This document shows, piece by piece, positions 38,760 to 50,420 of a DNA stretch of 64,000 nt (position 1 is the first letter of the stretch; each line of letters starts with the position of its first letter). Under the pieces are notes generated by a model, which was not told the DNA's origin, searched no databases, and saw only the letters and a list, made by a program, of their open reading frames with translations. The position numbers and the translations under genes are program-made. The DNA lies in NCBI GenBank assembly GCA_905250125.1, contig CAJNOL010000351.1:90890-154889 (forward strand), read 5' to 3'. Origin of the DNA: Rotaria sordida. Its lineage: Eukaryota > Rotifera > Eurotatoria > Philodinida > Philodinidae.

Positions 38760-39235
38760 TTGATGGATTACATCAATATCATACAAGCATTTTCATCTTT
38801 TAATAAAGATTGTAAGGATATATAATTGCAGCGTAAGAACTTGATATAAAAATATCTGTTTTATTTTGACAAAACAATGAAAATAGCTTTTATTTTTATC
38901 AATTTTAAGTATTATTCTTCATTCATATATTTTATCACCATGAGAAGTTGATTTACAAGAGATTCAACAACAAATTAGTCATAAATTTGATATTGATATA
39001 TTTGTTAGAATAGCACAAAATTTTAGAGACAAAAATAATATTAAAAAAAAAATCGATGATAATATACATGAAACATGTCATATATTTATTTGATCAATAT
39101 GATATTGGTTATGTGAATGTTGATGAATTGAAACATCCTATAATTTCATTGAATGAATAACTTACAGAAGAACTTGACGAATTTATACGTAAATTTAATA
39201 TTGATGTTAATGAACAGTTTGTATATAACTAACTA
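38760..39235 (+). pseudogene. calmodulin-like EF-hand pseudogene
   Basis: Plus-strand translation in shifting frames follows the calmodulin order. AFSSFNKDCKD resembles the first EF hand, then EIQQQISHKFDIDIF matches the second helix-loop region, and FVRIAQNFRDKNN matches the calmodulin segment LTMMARKMKDTD. LFDQYDIGYVNVDELKHPI corresponds to the third EF hand and, after an in-frame TAA, LTEELDEFIRKFNIDVNEQ to the fourth. Several calcium-loop ligands are lost (for example NIDVNEQFVYN in place of DIDGDGQVNYE). Frame breaks and stops show that it is not functional. Limits are approximate. Confidence 0.7.
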
Positions 39236-42091
39236 AAAGTTTGTTTTTGAATAATTTCATTTGTTTTTCTTCTTTCTATTTAGATGCAATTGAAAAGATC
39301 TTGTATGTATTTTAACAAATAAACAATGCTAATATATGATCGATTTTTTTTGTCAATAATAGAATAATATACATTCTATCTCATAATAAGTTCAATTGCT
39401 TTTCCATGTAATCTCTATAATTCATAGATTTCTCTTTTTTTTTCATTTCATATTCTATCTTAACAATATCTATGATTCAACATATTTTTTTCTTTATTTT
39501 TGCTTTTTTTCTTCAATCTCTTTATTTATTATTATTATTATTATTATTGTTTCAGTTTCTTTAAATATAAACTTACATATGAATGACAAAAAAGAAAAAT
39601 ACTTCTTTTTTACCTTCATCGATTTCATATGAATATGAAATGGTTAAATTATTTACTATTATATTTAATCCTTCAATATCTATTGGATAATGATAATACT
39701 ACAAGAAGAAAACATTGGAATATCATATTTTTATTTTATTTTATCTCCTTTCATATTTAATTCTTTTTTTTTTATGTCATTTAGTGATGTATTGTAATAC
39801 ATTTTCATCTTTACATAGCCATTATAATAAACGATAAAATAAAACATAATAATGTTGTTATAGTTTCTTTAACATAATAGAAACGAATAGTATTAAACTT
39901 CATAGTTATTTTAGTACTAAGTAGGTAGAATTATTTATCAAAGTTTCAAAAATATTTGCTCTTATTGTATGTAAGAATGATGTTTTAAAATGATTTCAGA
40001 ACTTCTGAGATTCTCGTAATATGTGTGTGGATAGGCACACGAAGAGAGAAATAAGTCTTTATTTTGTCTTTCTCTCTCTCTCTCTCCCTCAATAATATTG
40101 AACAAAAGTTGTACATGTGTCAGCCACTTATTATTCTTGTTTTTTGCTCACATATTTGCTACACAAATCATATCATTCTTCGAATTAACATGATTTTTAT
40201 TTTACTTGTCATCTATCATCATACTAAGTTTCCTCTCCTCTCGCTCTCTTCGCACAATCACTCTTCATCGGTCATGGGTGAGTGACTTACATTTTTTTCG
40301 AACGTCAACTTTGTCAATGGAGCATATTTCACATAGTATTGTGACGACAAATACATACTCTACATACTTCATTGATTTCTACAATAGAAGAGATATTTTT
40401 CTTCAATATTTTTATTTTTCACGATCAACAAATGTAAAAGAAATAGAGCACTGTTGTGGAAAGTTACAATTTCATTTTGTATTGATAATATCTCTCGATA
40501 TTCTACTAAGATTCGATGACCACTATCTCTTCATATGAAATGATGCTACTAGAGCAGAAAACACACATATGACAATGTACACATAAAAAAACGTTTCTTC
40601 TCCTTAAATTCTTCGTTACAATGTTGTTTTCAACAAGCCACCTTCGGAATTAATTTAAATCCATTGACTAGAGGATATTTTTGATAAATAAATTTTATTA
40701 CTATCGAAGGATAAATAAATATTTACACAATGAAGCAAAAAAGAGCGAAGAATACATATTAAAAATAAAAAAGAGATGAACGTGAATAATAGTCTCTGTT
40801 GATGAATTATGTAATCGATCGATGATAATCTATTGATTGTTTGAAAGAAAAAAAAACCATCCATTCAATTGAGAAATAAAAACAAAGGTATGAGATTAAA
40901 AAGCTCTCTTATTTGTCATAATAAAATCTCATGAGAAGAAATTTAATCAAATGATTCAATCATTCCTTTGCGCACATCTTCTTTGAAGATGCACTACAAT
41001 ATTGAATACTTACTCCTTACCGGATGATGATATTACATATTAAAATCATGAAGAACGAGAGCAAGATAAAAAGTGCAAAAGAAAAAAGAAAAAGTACATG
41101 TATAAGTCGGTCGATGACTTTGATCGTTCAGCACAAAACAGATATAATCACCAACAGCAACACACATTATATCAGAGAAAATCAAATTTTAAATTTATTT
41201 TTTTGATGCCACATGTGTGTATGTGTCTTGTTCTGCTAGGTTAGATTATCCTTTTTCTTTTTTTTTTAAATTATAATCTCATCTTTTAATGTTAATTTTT
41301 TTGAATTCAGTTTGATTTGATTTTGCTTTCTTTTGTCTTTTCTGTTTTTTTTCCGTTCTCTAGTTACCTACACATGTGTATAGAGAGTGAATCAATATAT
41401 TCATATTTTGTTTTTCATTAATAATAACTGATTCATTTTGTACAATGTTGAAGTTTTGTTTCATAAAAAAAAAAAAGAACATAATAATAAACTATAAAAC
41501 ATCACTATGCTCCTGATAGCTTGATTAAAATCGTAACTTTTACATAGATCTAATCAATCTTATATATTATGATAAAGAAAATAAATCATAAATGTCGTCG
41601 GAGGATCAAAATAAAAGTGAAATCGATTTGTTTTTATTTGAATGTTTCTATTTGACAAAAACAAGAGACAAGCTAGTTCATTCGATTTATCGTCATATAA
41701 GAATTAAATAAATGAAAGAATAAAGCAAATCAATCTTATTATTAGTGTCATCTAAACAAATTTTCTTCTACTATAAGTATTTTTTGCAAAAATAATAATA
41801 TAGAGCTTGTTTTTGAATGTTTTTCATCCGACTTCTAAATCTGAACTATAGTCAACTATATCATCGTTGATATCAATTTGTATAAGTTAAATTGACCTCT
41901 TTTTTATTTCATCTACTATGAAATGTATAGTCTGATTGAGCCGAAATATTGTTTGACCATTGCAGAAGATGAAAATTTATGTATTACGATGACTTTTGCT
42001 TTTATTTGAAACGTTCAAGCTTCTGTTACTATTTGGCTATTCATCTTCTTTCTCTTTGTCTCTTTTCTTTCTCAGTCGATTGCTTTGAATT
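39236..42091. other. intergenic, no gene seen
   Basis: AT-rich and pyrimidine-rich sequence up to the assembly gap. It includes a (TTA)n run near 39531-39549 and a (TC)n run near 40068-40090. Open frames here are low-complexity translations with no domains. Confidence 0.45.
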
Positions 42092-42191
42092 NNNNNNNNN
42101 NNNNNNNNNNNNNNNNNNNNNNNNNNNNNNNNNNNNNNNNNNNNNNNNNNNNNNNNNNNNNNNNNNNNNNNNNNNNNNNNNNNNNNNNNNN
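42092..42191. other. assembly gap, 100 N
   Basis: Exactly 100 undetermined bases, a conventional placeholder length, so the true size is unknown. Frames that cross it are artefacts. Confidence 0.99.
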
Positions 42192-42286
42192 TCCTTTTGG
42201 GGCTTTTCATACCTCACTGGGGTCTATCTTTCACACTGGGTTCGAACTCAAAAGCGATTGGACAGTTGAAAAGGTTCCCTCGTTAG
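42192..42286. mobile_element. transposon end beside the assembly gap
   Basis: The 95 bases after the gap are GC-richer than the surroundings and end GGTTCCCTCGTTAG. That is the complement of CTAACGAGGGAAC, the left tip of the transposon starting at 43221. Only the tip (about 13 bp) is shared; the inner sequence differs. The body presumably lies in or beyond the gap. Confidence 0.5.
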
Positions 42287-43217
42287 TTTTTTTTTATTAG
42301 AAAGATTTTTAGTTGTAATATTGTGATTTATAGGAAAATAAATAACTTTTATTGTAAAATATTCTTTACATGAAGAGTTCTAAAGGTAAATATAAGTTGC
42401 AATTTCATCTTATAAGTGTTAATCTACACTGAAAGTTAGCTTAATAATATTCCAGAAAGAAAGAAATCATTTCTTCATTCTCTTTCATATTCATTTTATT
42501 TTTAATACGATGAAAATCAATAGACAAAAAATAATTATATTAATAATATTTATTATTAAGATAAGATCCTCTATACCACGTTGGACATCACGTAATTACA
42601 ATACTAGGCATTTTGATTTTACTCTTTTATTTGAAATTTTCAAGTTTTATTTACAGTTATCAATTTATTTAAATACTAGATTTAAATGTAGGTAGATTTC
42701 TGTCGTTGGAACAATAGTCAATTATTTGAAATCTATTTTCTATCTTATCTTAAATTATATTGAAATAGTAAAGAATTCAAACTCAATATTTAAAACTAAA
42801 TATAAAATATTGTACGAATTCCTCCTAAAGTTAATTATTTCGAAAATATCTTCTACAAATATTAAATTTTATTTAATCGTTTCATTTGAAAGTGACAAAC
42901 GAATGGCGTTCTTTTGTATTTATTTAATTGGTTTTATTTTCAGAAGGAAAATGTTTTAGAATTAATCGATGTAGATTTTAACAAAACATATTTTAAAAAT
43001 TAGAAAAGTGTTTTTCTTCAATTTCAATGAATCAATGAAAATAATAAGTTTTTGTTGGTAACTTCGTATATAATTAGCTTCAATAGAATCACCCGTTCTT
43101 TTTAGCGAAAGCTACATAGTTAACTATGATCGAGTGAATCAATAATTTTTCATGCGAAAAGCACTTGAAAGAATAATTAAACTTTCTCGAATTTTATTGA
43201 TAATAGTTTCTGTCTGC
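42287..43217. other. intergenic, no gene seen
   Basis: AT-rich sequence between the two transposon ends. Open frames at 42510-42695 and 42726-42959 are low-complexity I/K/F-rich and show no domain. Confidence 0.4.
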
Positions 43218-43273
43218 TAACGAGGGAACTATCCCAAATGTTAATCACGGATTTAAGCGGGAGCTATGCCAGT

Positions 43274-43408
43274 AGAGTCCGTCGAGCCCAGATTTTTAAA
43301 CCTTTACTGCTAAAGTTCGGGTCCGGATCCGGTTCTGGGTCTTCAAAAAAATTTAATCGACCAGATCCGGGTCCGGGTCCAGAAATTCTTGAACTCGACG
43401 GCCTCTAT
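43274..43408. mobile_element. 135-bp hAT-like MITE inserted in the transposon TIR
   Basis: It is flanked by a perfect 8-bp duplication ATGCCAGT (43266-43273 and 43409-43416). Its ends AGAGTCCGTCGAG and CTCGACGGCCTCT are inverted repeats. The middle is a GC-rich run of GGTCCGGATCCGG-type units. It interrupts the left terminal repeat of the larger element, whose right copy lacks it, so it is the younger insertion. Confidence 0.8.
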
Positions 43409-43932
43409 ATGCCAGTCAATAGAGCTCAACGAGCTGATCACAATGGTAATAAACGTTTTTCCCCAAATAGGCCTTTTTTATAGAATTTTTCTGATCATAT
43501 TTCTCTAATGGAATGTAGCGTATAGTCGTCCAATCGATCATTACATATACGCATATCGCCTTTGAACTCTTCGGAGTGTTCAAACTTGATGTTTTACTTC
43601 TTTCCTATACGTTAAACATTCGTTTTTTACGTCTTGTGAATGTTAGTAACAGTATAAGTGATAGTACTGATTCTTCTTTGTTCATAAAGTGTTCTACATG
43701 ACTGGACGTGTATTCGTTTGACGAAAATTATAGGCGGACAGAGAGGAAAAAACATAATTTTGTACCACTGCTCGTTTTTTTCCTTTTTATTTTTTTTCTT
43801 TTCTCTGGTTGTATCGTGTTCATTTGAAAAGAAAAGAAAACAAGAATCTATTATAACAAGATAAACATTGCGAATATCGCTAAACGTGTATTCGATGAAA
43901 TATTATCGAAAAATATCGCTCGGATAACAGAA

Positions 43933-45239
43933 TTGACCGAGAAAGAAAATTCAATTGCTGGTCAAATGCTAGATGTGTTGAACGACATTTTTACAAGCAA
44001 CAGCTATGAAATTGATAATGGTATTACTTTGGAGCTCGTCGACAATATTGATAATACAGACATCGATTTTACGTCTAAAGATGGTAGGAGTAATTTCACT
44101 TCCGAATATACTACATTTACGTTGGGCTATATGAGAAAAGTTGTTGATTTTGCTCGAACGGGTATCGCATTTACAATAGTGCAACATACATTTTCACGCG
44201 TGAAATATCCAATGAAATTAGCACGATTTCGAGAATACGTACAAAGCGATAGAAATCGTCGACAAAAATTATCTCATCTTGAACTATTTGTCCTTGAAAA
44301 GTTTAAACGAGCACGTGATACAAATTTACCAGATAACGATGCAGACATCCGTTGATGGTCATTAACTCAAGCTGCAATTGAAAGTATCGATAATTTTGTC
44401 GCCAGCGATAAATGGTTGTTAAATTTAAAACGACGAAGCCACATTCGTTTCAGAAAAGTCACAAAGTTCACTTCAAAACATGATGTTTTTTATAAAGAAG
44501 AGATTCACTAAGCCGGAGAAGAATTCGTTAGTGAAGTTAAAAGGATCTTACCTAAGTATAAGCTTGAATCTATTTTTAATACTGATCAATCCAGTTTCCA
44601 TTACGAATTTGCATCAAATCGTACGTTATCTTTTCGAAATGAAAGATCGACTTTTGTCACCGTTCAATCACTCAACGCCACCACACATTCGTATACTATA
44701 ATGACACTTATCAATGCTGCTGGTCGATTTGTTAGTCAGGTTTCATCTGTTTGCAGGAACCTACAGGTCATTTTCCGGTGACGAAGGATGTGTTCTCAGC
44801 TCCAAATGTGATCGTTACCTGCAGTATATCTGGTAAATTAGATCGATCTTTAATCGAGTATTGGATATAGGGAGTTCTTGACGATGTTACAAACAACCAG
44901 TTTCTTCTATTAGTCAATCAATGGTTCGTTCAAACTGATGATTCTATGTGTAAAGGTAATTTAACCAAATGACAATCATGTAAATTGATGGTGACACCAC
45001 GAAAGGTCACATCAACAAAACAACTTTGTGATCGATATTTCTTCCGTCAATGGAAAAAATTAGTACGAAAAATCTATCACCATGTATTGATAGATGATCT
45101 CAATATTAATTTGAGAGATCAAGATTCAATCATCAAGATGCAGTCGCTGATTCATAACCAGCTTTCTACTGATATTTTTATACCAATGATTTCCTATTCA
45201 TGGTCAGTCTGTGGTTATTTTCCACCAAAATATCTGTAA
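43933..45239 (+). pseudogene. broken DDE transposase (Tc1/mariner superfamily-like)
   Basis: The longest intact part (43933-44355) encodes 140 residues with an acidic lead, then helix-turn-helix-like sequence (MRKVVDFARTGIAFTIVQ, VKYPMKLARFREYV). After a stop, the frame continues with WLLNLKRRSHIRFRKVTKF, then ESIFNTDQSSFHYEF and NATTHSYTIMTLINAAGRFV (about 44560-44735). These resemble the first catalytic-Asp block of pogo/Tigger-like DDE domains (N-x-D-[EQ]). A later fragment (44985-45239) has YFFRQWKKLVRKIYHHVL, matching the C-terminal end of such enzymes. At least four stops or frame shifts break it, so the copy is inactive. The superfamily is tentative. Confidence 0.65.
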
Positions 45240-45602
45240 TTTTAAAATATAAATGAAGTTTGCTTCAGCTTCAAGGCAGACCAATGTTCGATCAGTTACT
45301 GTAATAGTTATTCATTTATTTCTTGTAGTCATTGTCGACATGTCCTTTGTTTTGAATATCTTTTCAATAGTTATCATTTTCATTACTAAAAAGAACTGCT
45401 TCTCGTGCTTCTTTAACAATGAACAAATTTAATATATACTTGCATAGTATGTACCATAAAGTTAATATGATCAGAAAAATTCTATAAAAGAGACCTATGG
45501 GGGAAAACGTTTATTGCCACTGTGATCAGCTCGTCGAGCTCTATCGGCTAGTATAGTTCCCGCTTGAATTCGTGATTAACACTTGGGATAGTTCCATCGT
45601 AA

Positions 45603-47045
45603 GATGTGTTCAAAAGCGACTTCTATTTCCGACTTATGCTGTTTTCAATCGAATCATGGCGATTCTATATTGACTTTACTTTGTATGAAATAAACGATGT
45701 TCATCTATTACATCTAGTTAGAATCTTTCGAAGAGCATTTTTGTTAAATCCTACAAAGTCATCGTCAAAATTGTTTCACTCGACGTAAACAGAAACAATA
45801 TATTAACCAATATTTACAAACATTCGAATTTTTCTCTTAGATATTTACGCGAGACGATAGTACGATTGACTCCGTAATTCGAATTGATCATTCCAATTCG
45901 AGAAAATTTGGCGATGAGTTTCATATGACATAATAAAGTTGATCATATGAGATAGTAATGAATCTTGATGGTCGATTCAATTGATGTGATTCTCATTCGT
46001 CTTCAAAGTCGTTTTAACGTCTAGAACTGAAGGAATTTTAAATTTTTCCTTTTTTTCCTAAAAAAAAGAGTCGATCTAATCATTGAAAGATTTTGCCTTT
46101 TCTCATCAACTCTGAAAAGAATTGATCAAATGAATTGTGTTATTAATCAGTCAAACTCGAAGATGGACTTGATTTCAGATTTCTAAAAAAATTGAAATTT
46201 CATTGTCTCGATTTCCATCAGTGATGATAGAAACAGATTATTTCTCATGTTGGTAGAAACTTTTGCTGGTCTGTATGAAAACGAATGAAGAAGTGGTCAT
46301 CTATCAAAATTTTTCTCTACACTAAGAAAAAAGAAGAGAAGTCACGGCATCAGAAAATTCGTTTTAAGTTTCGTATTTCACATCTAAAATGATTCATACT
46401 GTTCGTAGTAAATATCGTTAGTTGACTGTGACAAAATAATGTTCTAATATTATTCGGAAAATTTCTCCTACATTCATTGTCGTCATCAATCAAAAATATT
46501 TTTTTCTGTAAAAACTAATGTGATGAAAAATTGCATACAAATACAAGTCTGTCATTAGCACAGAAATGTCTGTGATAATCAAAATATAAACGAATAGTAT
46601 TTGAAAATCAACACAGCTCTATGTTGAAGATGATAGGCGATAATCATTGTCTATATTATCATATATAAAATCAACATCCGCGATTTTCATAGATTTTTCT
46701 AAATTTATTTAGAATACTGCGATCAAACTAAGATTGAGTCTTAACACAGATGAACTTAAGAAACAAATCTCTTTGTGTCAGTTTGAAAAATTTTTCATTA
46801 TATGAAAAAGCGGACAAAACATTAATGATAGCAATGTTCAGTCATAATACTTGATCGTTTTTCGATAAAATATATGCAGTATGTATTTTATTAGATAGAT
46901 TCAATATCTGCATCTTGTTTGATTTGATCTTTAGATTTTTGTTCAATTTAAATTATATAAATTATCTTTAATGATAACAATGAATAGGGAGGAACGTTCA
47001 ACAAAAAAAAGCAAAATTATTAAACGTTTCTTTGCAAACAACTGG
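45603..47045. other. intergenic, 3' side of F-box gene
   Basis: Mixed AT-rich sequence between the transposon and the minus-strand F-box stop codon. No gene or repeat recognised. Confidence 0.45.
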
Positions 47046-48908
47046 TCAACAACAGATACATCTACTTTGACGAACTTTTGATGTTCTTCGTTTAGCTGCT
47101 TCCTTATGAATTAATTGAAATGATTGCCAAAAAGGTCCCTCAAACGTCGATTCATCAATCCAAAGTGTTATCCATTCTTTTGATTGTGTAAATAGAAATC
47201 GATTTTCAGGACACAATATATGATTCCATCGTTCTTGTCGAATATCTTTGATAAGTGATATAATAGAATAAACAAATTTCAATGTCAAACTGCGAAGAGA
47301 CACTAGATAAATCCGTACAAATGGTACATTATTGAGTTTTGCTGCATTAATTTTCAAATGTTCAATCGATGGAAAGAGATCAGCAATCATCCTTATATCT
47401 TCTTTTCGAAATGAATGCTTATTAGCCGAAATATCCAGCCGTTTGACGGATTTATTTTTCGTCATAAGAATCTTTTGTATGCTGATCAATTGTTTGAAAT
47501 GAATTTTTAGTGAAGTAATACATGTCATGCGTTCTATTAGTAAAGCGATTACATTGGTATTGTGCTCGATTTGTGTAACCACCAGTTCAGTAATTGTCGA
47601 GAGATCAATATGTTTTATCATCCATTCGAGCGAAGACGAATTAAAATGATCTACTTCGAGATGTTTTACATGGCTGAAATGATGTTCTGTCGGCAATAAA
47701 GAAGATTCACCCGAGTGATATAGATTAACAATGCAATCGATTTGAGAATTACTTTTTTCAATTGAATGTTGAGGAATAGTCCAAAGTTGTAGGTTATTTT
47801 CCTGTTTTTTCCAAGAACTATTCATATTAAGTCTGGCATCAATAGGATAATAATAAAGAATAATATTATCATCATCAGTATAATCATGTGTTATAAAGTA
47901 GATTTCGTAATTTTTCTTTACAATCCAAAATGGATCTTCTAAAGATGATAACATATCGACAATATTTTCGTCGGAAAGAAAAAGTCTACCAATTTTTAAA
48001 ATAAATTTATTTAACAATGGTAATGATGTTTCAAATAATCTTTTCCAACTAGGAAGACAACGATATTGAGCTGTTGTATCAGTTATTTCTAATTGACGTA
48101 AATTTGGCATGATATTAAAATAAAATGCAAGTTTATCGAATGTAATTGAACTATAATCATTGATGAATTCAAAAATCAATGTATGAAGTTTTGTTAATGG
48201 TTGAATATTAGATTGTTTATCATTTATTGATTCAGTTAAATTTGATGATTCTTGACTAATTCGTACATTTAGATAGATGAGATGAGAAGCACATTTGAAA
48301 ATATGCTCAACATTGGTCCATGTACAGCCTCGTCCTTCAATGGTCAAATGTTCAAGATTCAATAAATTCAATGATGGAAAATAACAAAAAACAGGTTGAA
48401 TATCAACAGAAAGAAAAAATCGTCGAATTTTCATCAACGTTAACATTGCCAAAACAACACAATTGAATTCAAATAATGAACGAACATTTTTACCTTTAAT
48501 TGATAATGTATGAATATGTGTTTTTAATATAGAATGAAGTCCTTGATCCATAAGATCGACTGAATTAGCATCAAAATCCAAATAAAGTCGACGAAGTCGT
48601 TTGAATTGTTCGAATGATCGAAATAAATATAGAAATGAATGAATTTGACCAGGTGTATCACATTCTGATAAAGTTAAACTTGTTATCATATCATGATAAA
48701 TTGGTAGAAGTTTCATACAAAAATTAAAGTCTGACTTTTTAATACCAGTAAAATCAAAATAAAATTGTTTACATCGATTAATGAGTGCATCGAAACGACT
48801 ATTCAATTGATTTAAGAATGAAATAAATATATCAACTCCATTGATATAATTTTCGATAAGATCAAGCAATATTTCATTCGAAAGTGATTCAAGTTTTGTC
48901 ACTGACAT
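47046..48908 (-). CDS. F-box protein with LRR-like repeats, single exon
   Basis: An uninterrupted 620-residue frame. The N-terminus, LESLSNEILLDLIENYINGV followed by DIFISFLNQLNSRFDALI (residues 6-43), is a degenerate F-box, the motif that docks on Skp1 in SCF ubiquitin ligases. The rest shows irregular leucine-rich repeats about every 25-30 residues (LRRLYLDFD, LLNLEHLTIEG, LRQLEITDT, SVKRLDISAN, SIEHLKINA, LRSLTLKF), likely the substrate-binding surface. The C-terminus is basic and ends RQSRCICC, with a Cys at -4, loosely like the lipidation tail of FBXL2/FBXL20. The gene has no intron, unlike most neighbours. This architecture is typical of large lineage-specific F-box families in bdelloids. 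Substrates are unknown. Confidence 0.82.
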   Translation of the reverse strand: MSVTKLESLSNEILLDLIENYINGVDIFISFLNQLNSRFDALINRCKQFYFDFTGIKKSDFNFCMKLLPIYHDMITSLTLSECDTPGQIHSFLYLFRSFEQFKRLRRLYLDFDANSVDLMDQGLHSILKTHIHTLSIKGKNVRSLFEFNCVVLAMLTLMKIRRFFLSVDIQPVFCYFPSLNLLNLEHLTIEGRGCTWTNVEHIFKCASHLIYLNVRISQESSNLTESINDKQSNIQPLTKLHTLIFEFINDYSSITFDKLAFYFNIMPNLRQLEITDTTAQYRCLPSWKRLFETSLPLLNKFILKIGRLFLSDENIVDMLSSLEDPFWIVKKNYEIYFITHDYTDDDNIILYYYPIDARLNMNSSWKKQENNLQLWTIPQHSIEKSNSQIDCIVNLYHSGESSLLPTEHHFSHVKHLEVDHFNSSSLEWMIKHIDLSTITELVVTQIEHNTNVIALLIERMTCITSLKIHFKQLISIQKILMTKNKSVKRLDISANKHSFRKEDIRMIADLFPSIEHLKINAAKLNNVPFVRIYLVSLRSLTLKFVYSIISLIKDIRQERWNHILCPENRFLFTQSKEWITLWIDESTFEGPFWQSFQLIHKEAAKRRTSKVRQSRCICC

Positions 48909-50233
48909 TATTCAACTGACAAGTAAAAGAAGAATATTAAATCATACTCATGTCAACAATATTCTATATGATATGCGTATGTATACATACTGATAAAATA
49001 AAATTAATTTAATAAATTATATTTATTGGATAAAATTTTTATAAAAAGCCTAGATCATTTTTCTCATTGAAAATATTAGAATTTTTTCGTTGTTGTTTTT
49101 TTTTCAATCTATTGCGACGTTTTTAAATATGTGACATAGGTTGCGCTAGTTCTGCGTCAATTTCAAATTTACTTTGGAAAATAATTTCAAGAAATATGAA
49201 AATGTAACATAAATTTTTTGGTTTTATATATTCTAAAAGAGAAAAAATTTATTAAATTTTCTCGAAAAAATTCTATCCAATCAACTTGATTTATTGAATT
49301 TTCAATCATTTTATTCAGCAAGCCCGTACGATAATATTTGCACAATGATGAATCAGCCCATGAGTTTGATTCATTCCTGTCAATGCAACATGCGCTAACA
49401 ACAGAAGGAAAAAAAAATCGAAAATCTTTTTTTGCACTTTTTTTTTCTCATTCATATAATCATATCATGTCTTGTGTCAACGAACAAAACTCATTGAATA
49501 ATACAATATAATTCCTCTGGAAGACAAAAATAGACAATTGCCGATTTCAATTATTTGTTAAGTTTGAATATCTTGTTTTTCAGAAGTCAAATATGCCATC
49601 TTTCTGCAAGCAAAGTAACAGATTATTATAATATATAATCATTTACTAATCGAAAATCATTTCGATGAAACATTGTTGTCAACATCCACAGTCAAAACTG
49701 TATCTTTAAGGCTAATCTGTCTATCTAAACAATAGAATTGCTCTGTTTACTATCATATATTGCATTGGATTTTTACAGTTAGCTACTAAATATACAAATC
49801 ATGATACACTACTGAAAATAAATGAAAAATACACTAACGAAAGATACAACATTTTTCCATTACTTTTCAATCAATAAATGATTATTCAGAGTATGAGTCT
49901 TAGATAATAGAAGATTCATATCGACCCACCTACACTAATATCCTATTGTCCACAACAATATTATATCTTTGGTTTTTTTTATTCAACAATCAATAAATAT
50001 TCTACTTTAAATAGTTGTTCCTATGACAATATACTTCGAAAACAGTAATTACAATTATTATTATTACATTTCATACTAAAAGTTTTAGCGAAAGATGTCT
50101 TAGCACTTCATAATCGTTGTTTTTAAAAATCATATGAATTCTACAAATTAGTTTATTATATAAACAAGAAACAATTATAAAAGCGAATATCTACTTATGA
50201 TGAAACTCATCTATTATATCAGTAAAACTTCTA
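48909..50233. other. intergenic, no gene seen
   Basis: Upstream region of the F-box gene, AT-rich. No open frame with domain features and no inverted repeats recognised. Confidence 0.45.
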
Positions 50234-50420
50234 CAAACCCCCACAAAATAGAAGATCCTCCTATATTACAAGGATTCTCTAATTAGAAGCCTCCCCCTTT
50301 CTGGAGGAGTCGCTCCATACAAATTTTGTGTTTTTCCTAGCGGAGCTGACCAAAACTCGGGTTGAATGTGACGCGTCATAATATAAGGCTCGGGACCTTC
50401 TATTCCGGAAGGGGGTTTAC
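50234..50420. mobile_element. about 185-bp MITE abutting the transporter stop codon
   Basis: CAAACCCCCACAAAATAGAAG (from 50234) is matched in inverse by CTTCTATTCCGGAAGGGGGT (50398-50417, then TTAC). The unit is GC-richer than its surroundings and has no open frame. Its right tip reaches the last base of the TAG stop of the minus-strand transporter (50420-50422), so the insertion lies at the very end of that gene. The family is not determined. Confidence 0.6.

Larger units (their letters stand above)
43221..45599. mobile_element. decayed DDE transposon with about 100-bp TIRs
   Basis: The left end CGAGGGAACTATCCCAAATG (43221-43240) and the right end CACTTGGGATAGTTCC (about 45580-45595, followed by ATCG) are inverted copies. 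The match continues inward (GTTAATCACG, AAGCGGGA, AGAGCTC, ACGAGCTGATCACA) for about 110 bp once a later insertion is discounted. TAA flanks both ends (43218-43220 and 45600-45602), which may be a 3-bp duplication or TA plus one base. The transposase remnant lies between, on the plus strand. Confidence 0.75.

Noticed and set aside
41979..42300. Frames spanning the assembly gap
   Set aside because: They contain translated N and are artefacts.
43238..43483. 81-residue frame rich in GSGSGS
   Set aside because: It crosses the transposon terminal repeat and the 135-bp MITE; the Gly-Ser run is a translation of the GC-rich repeat.
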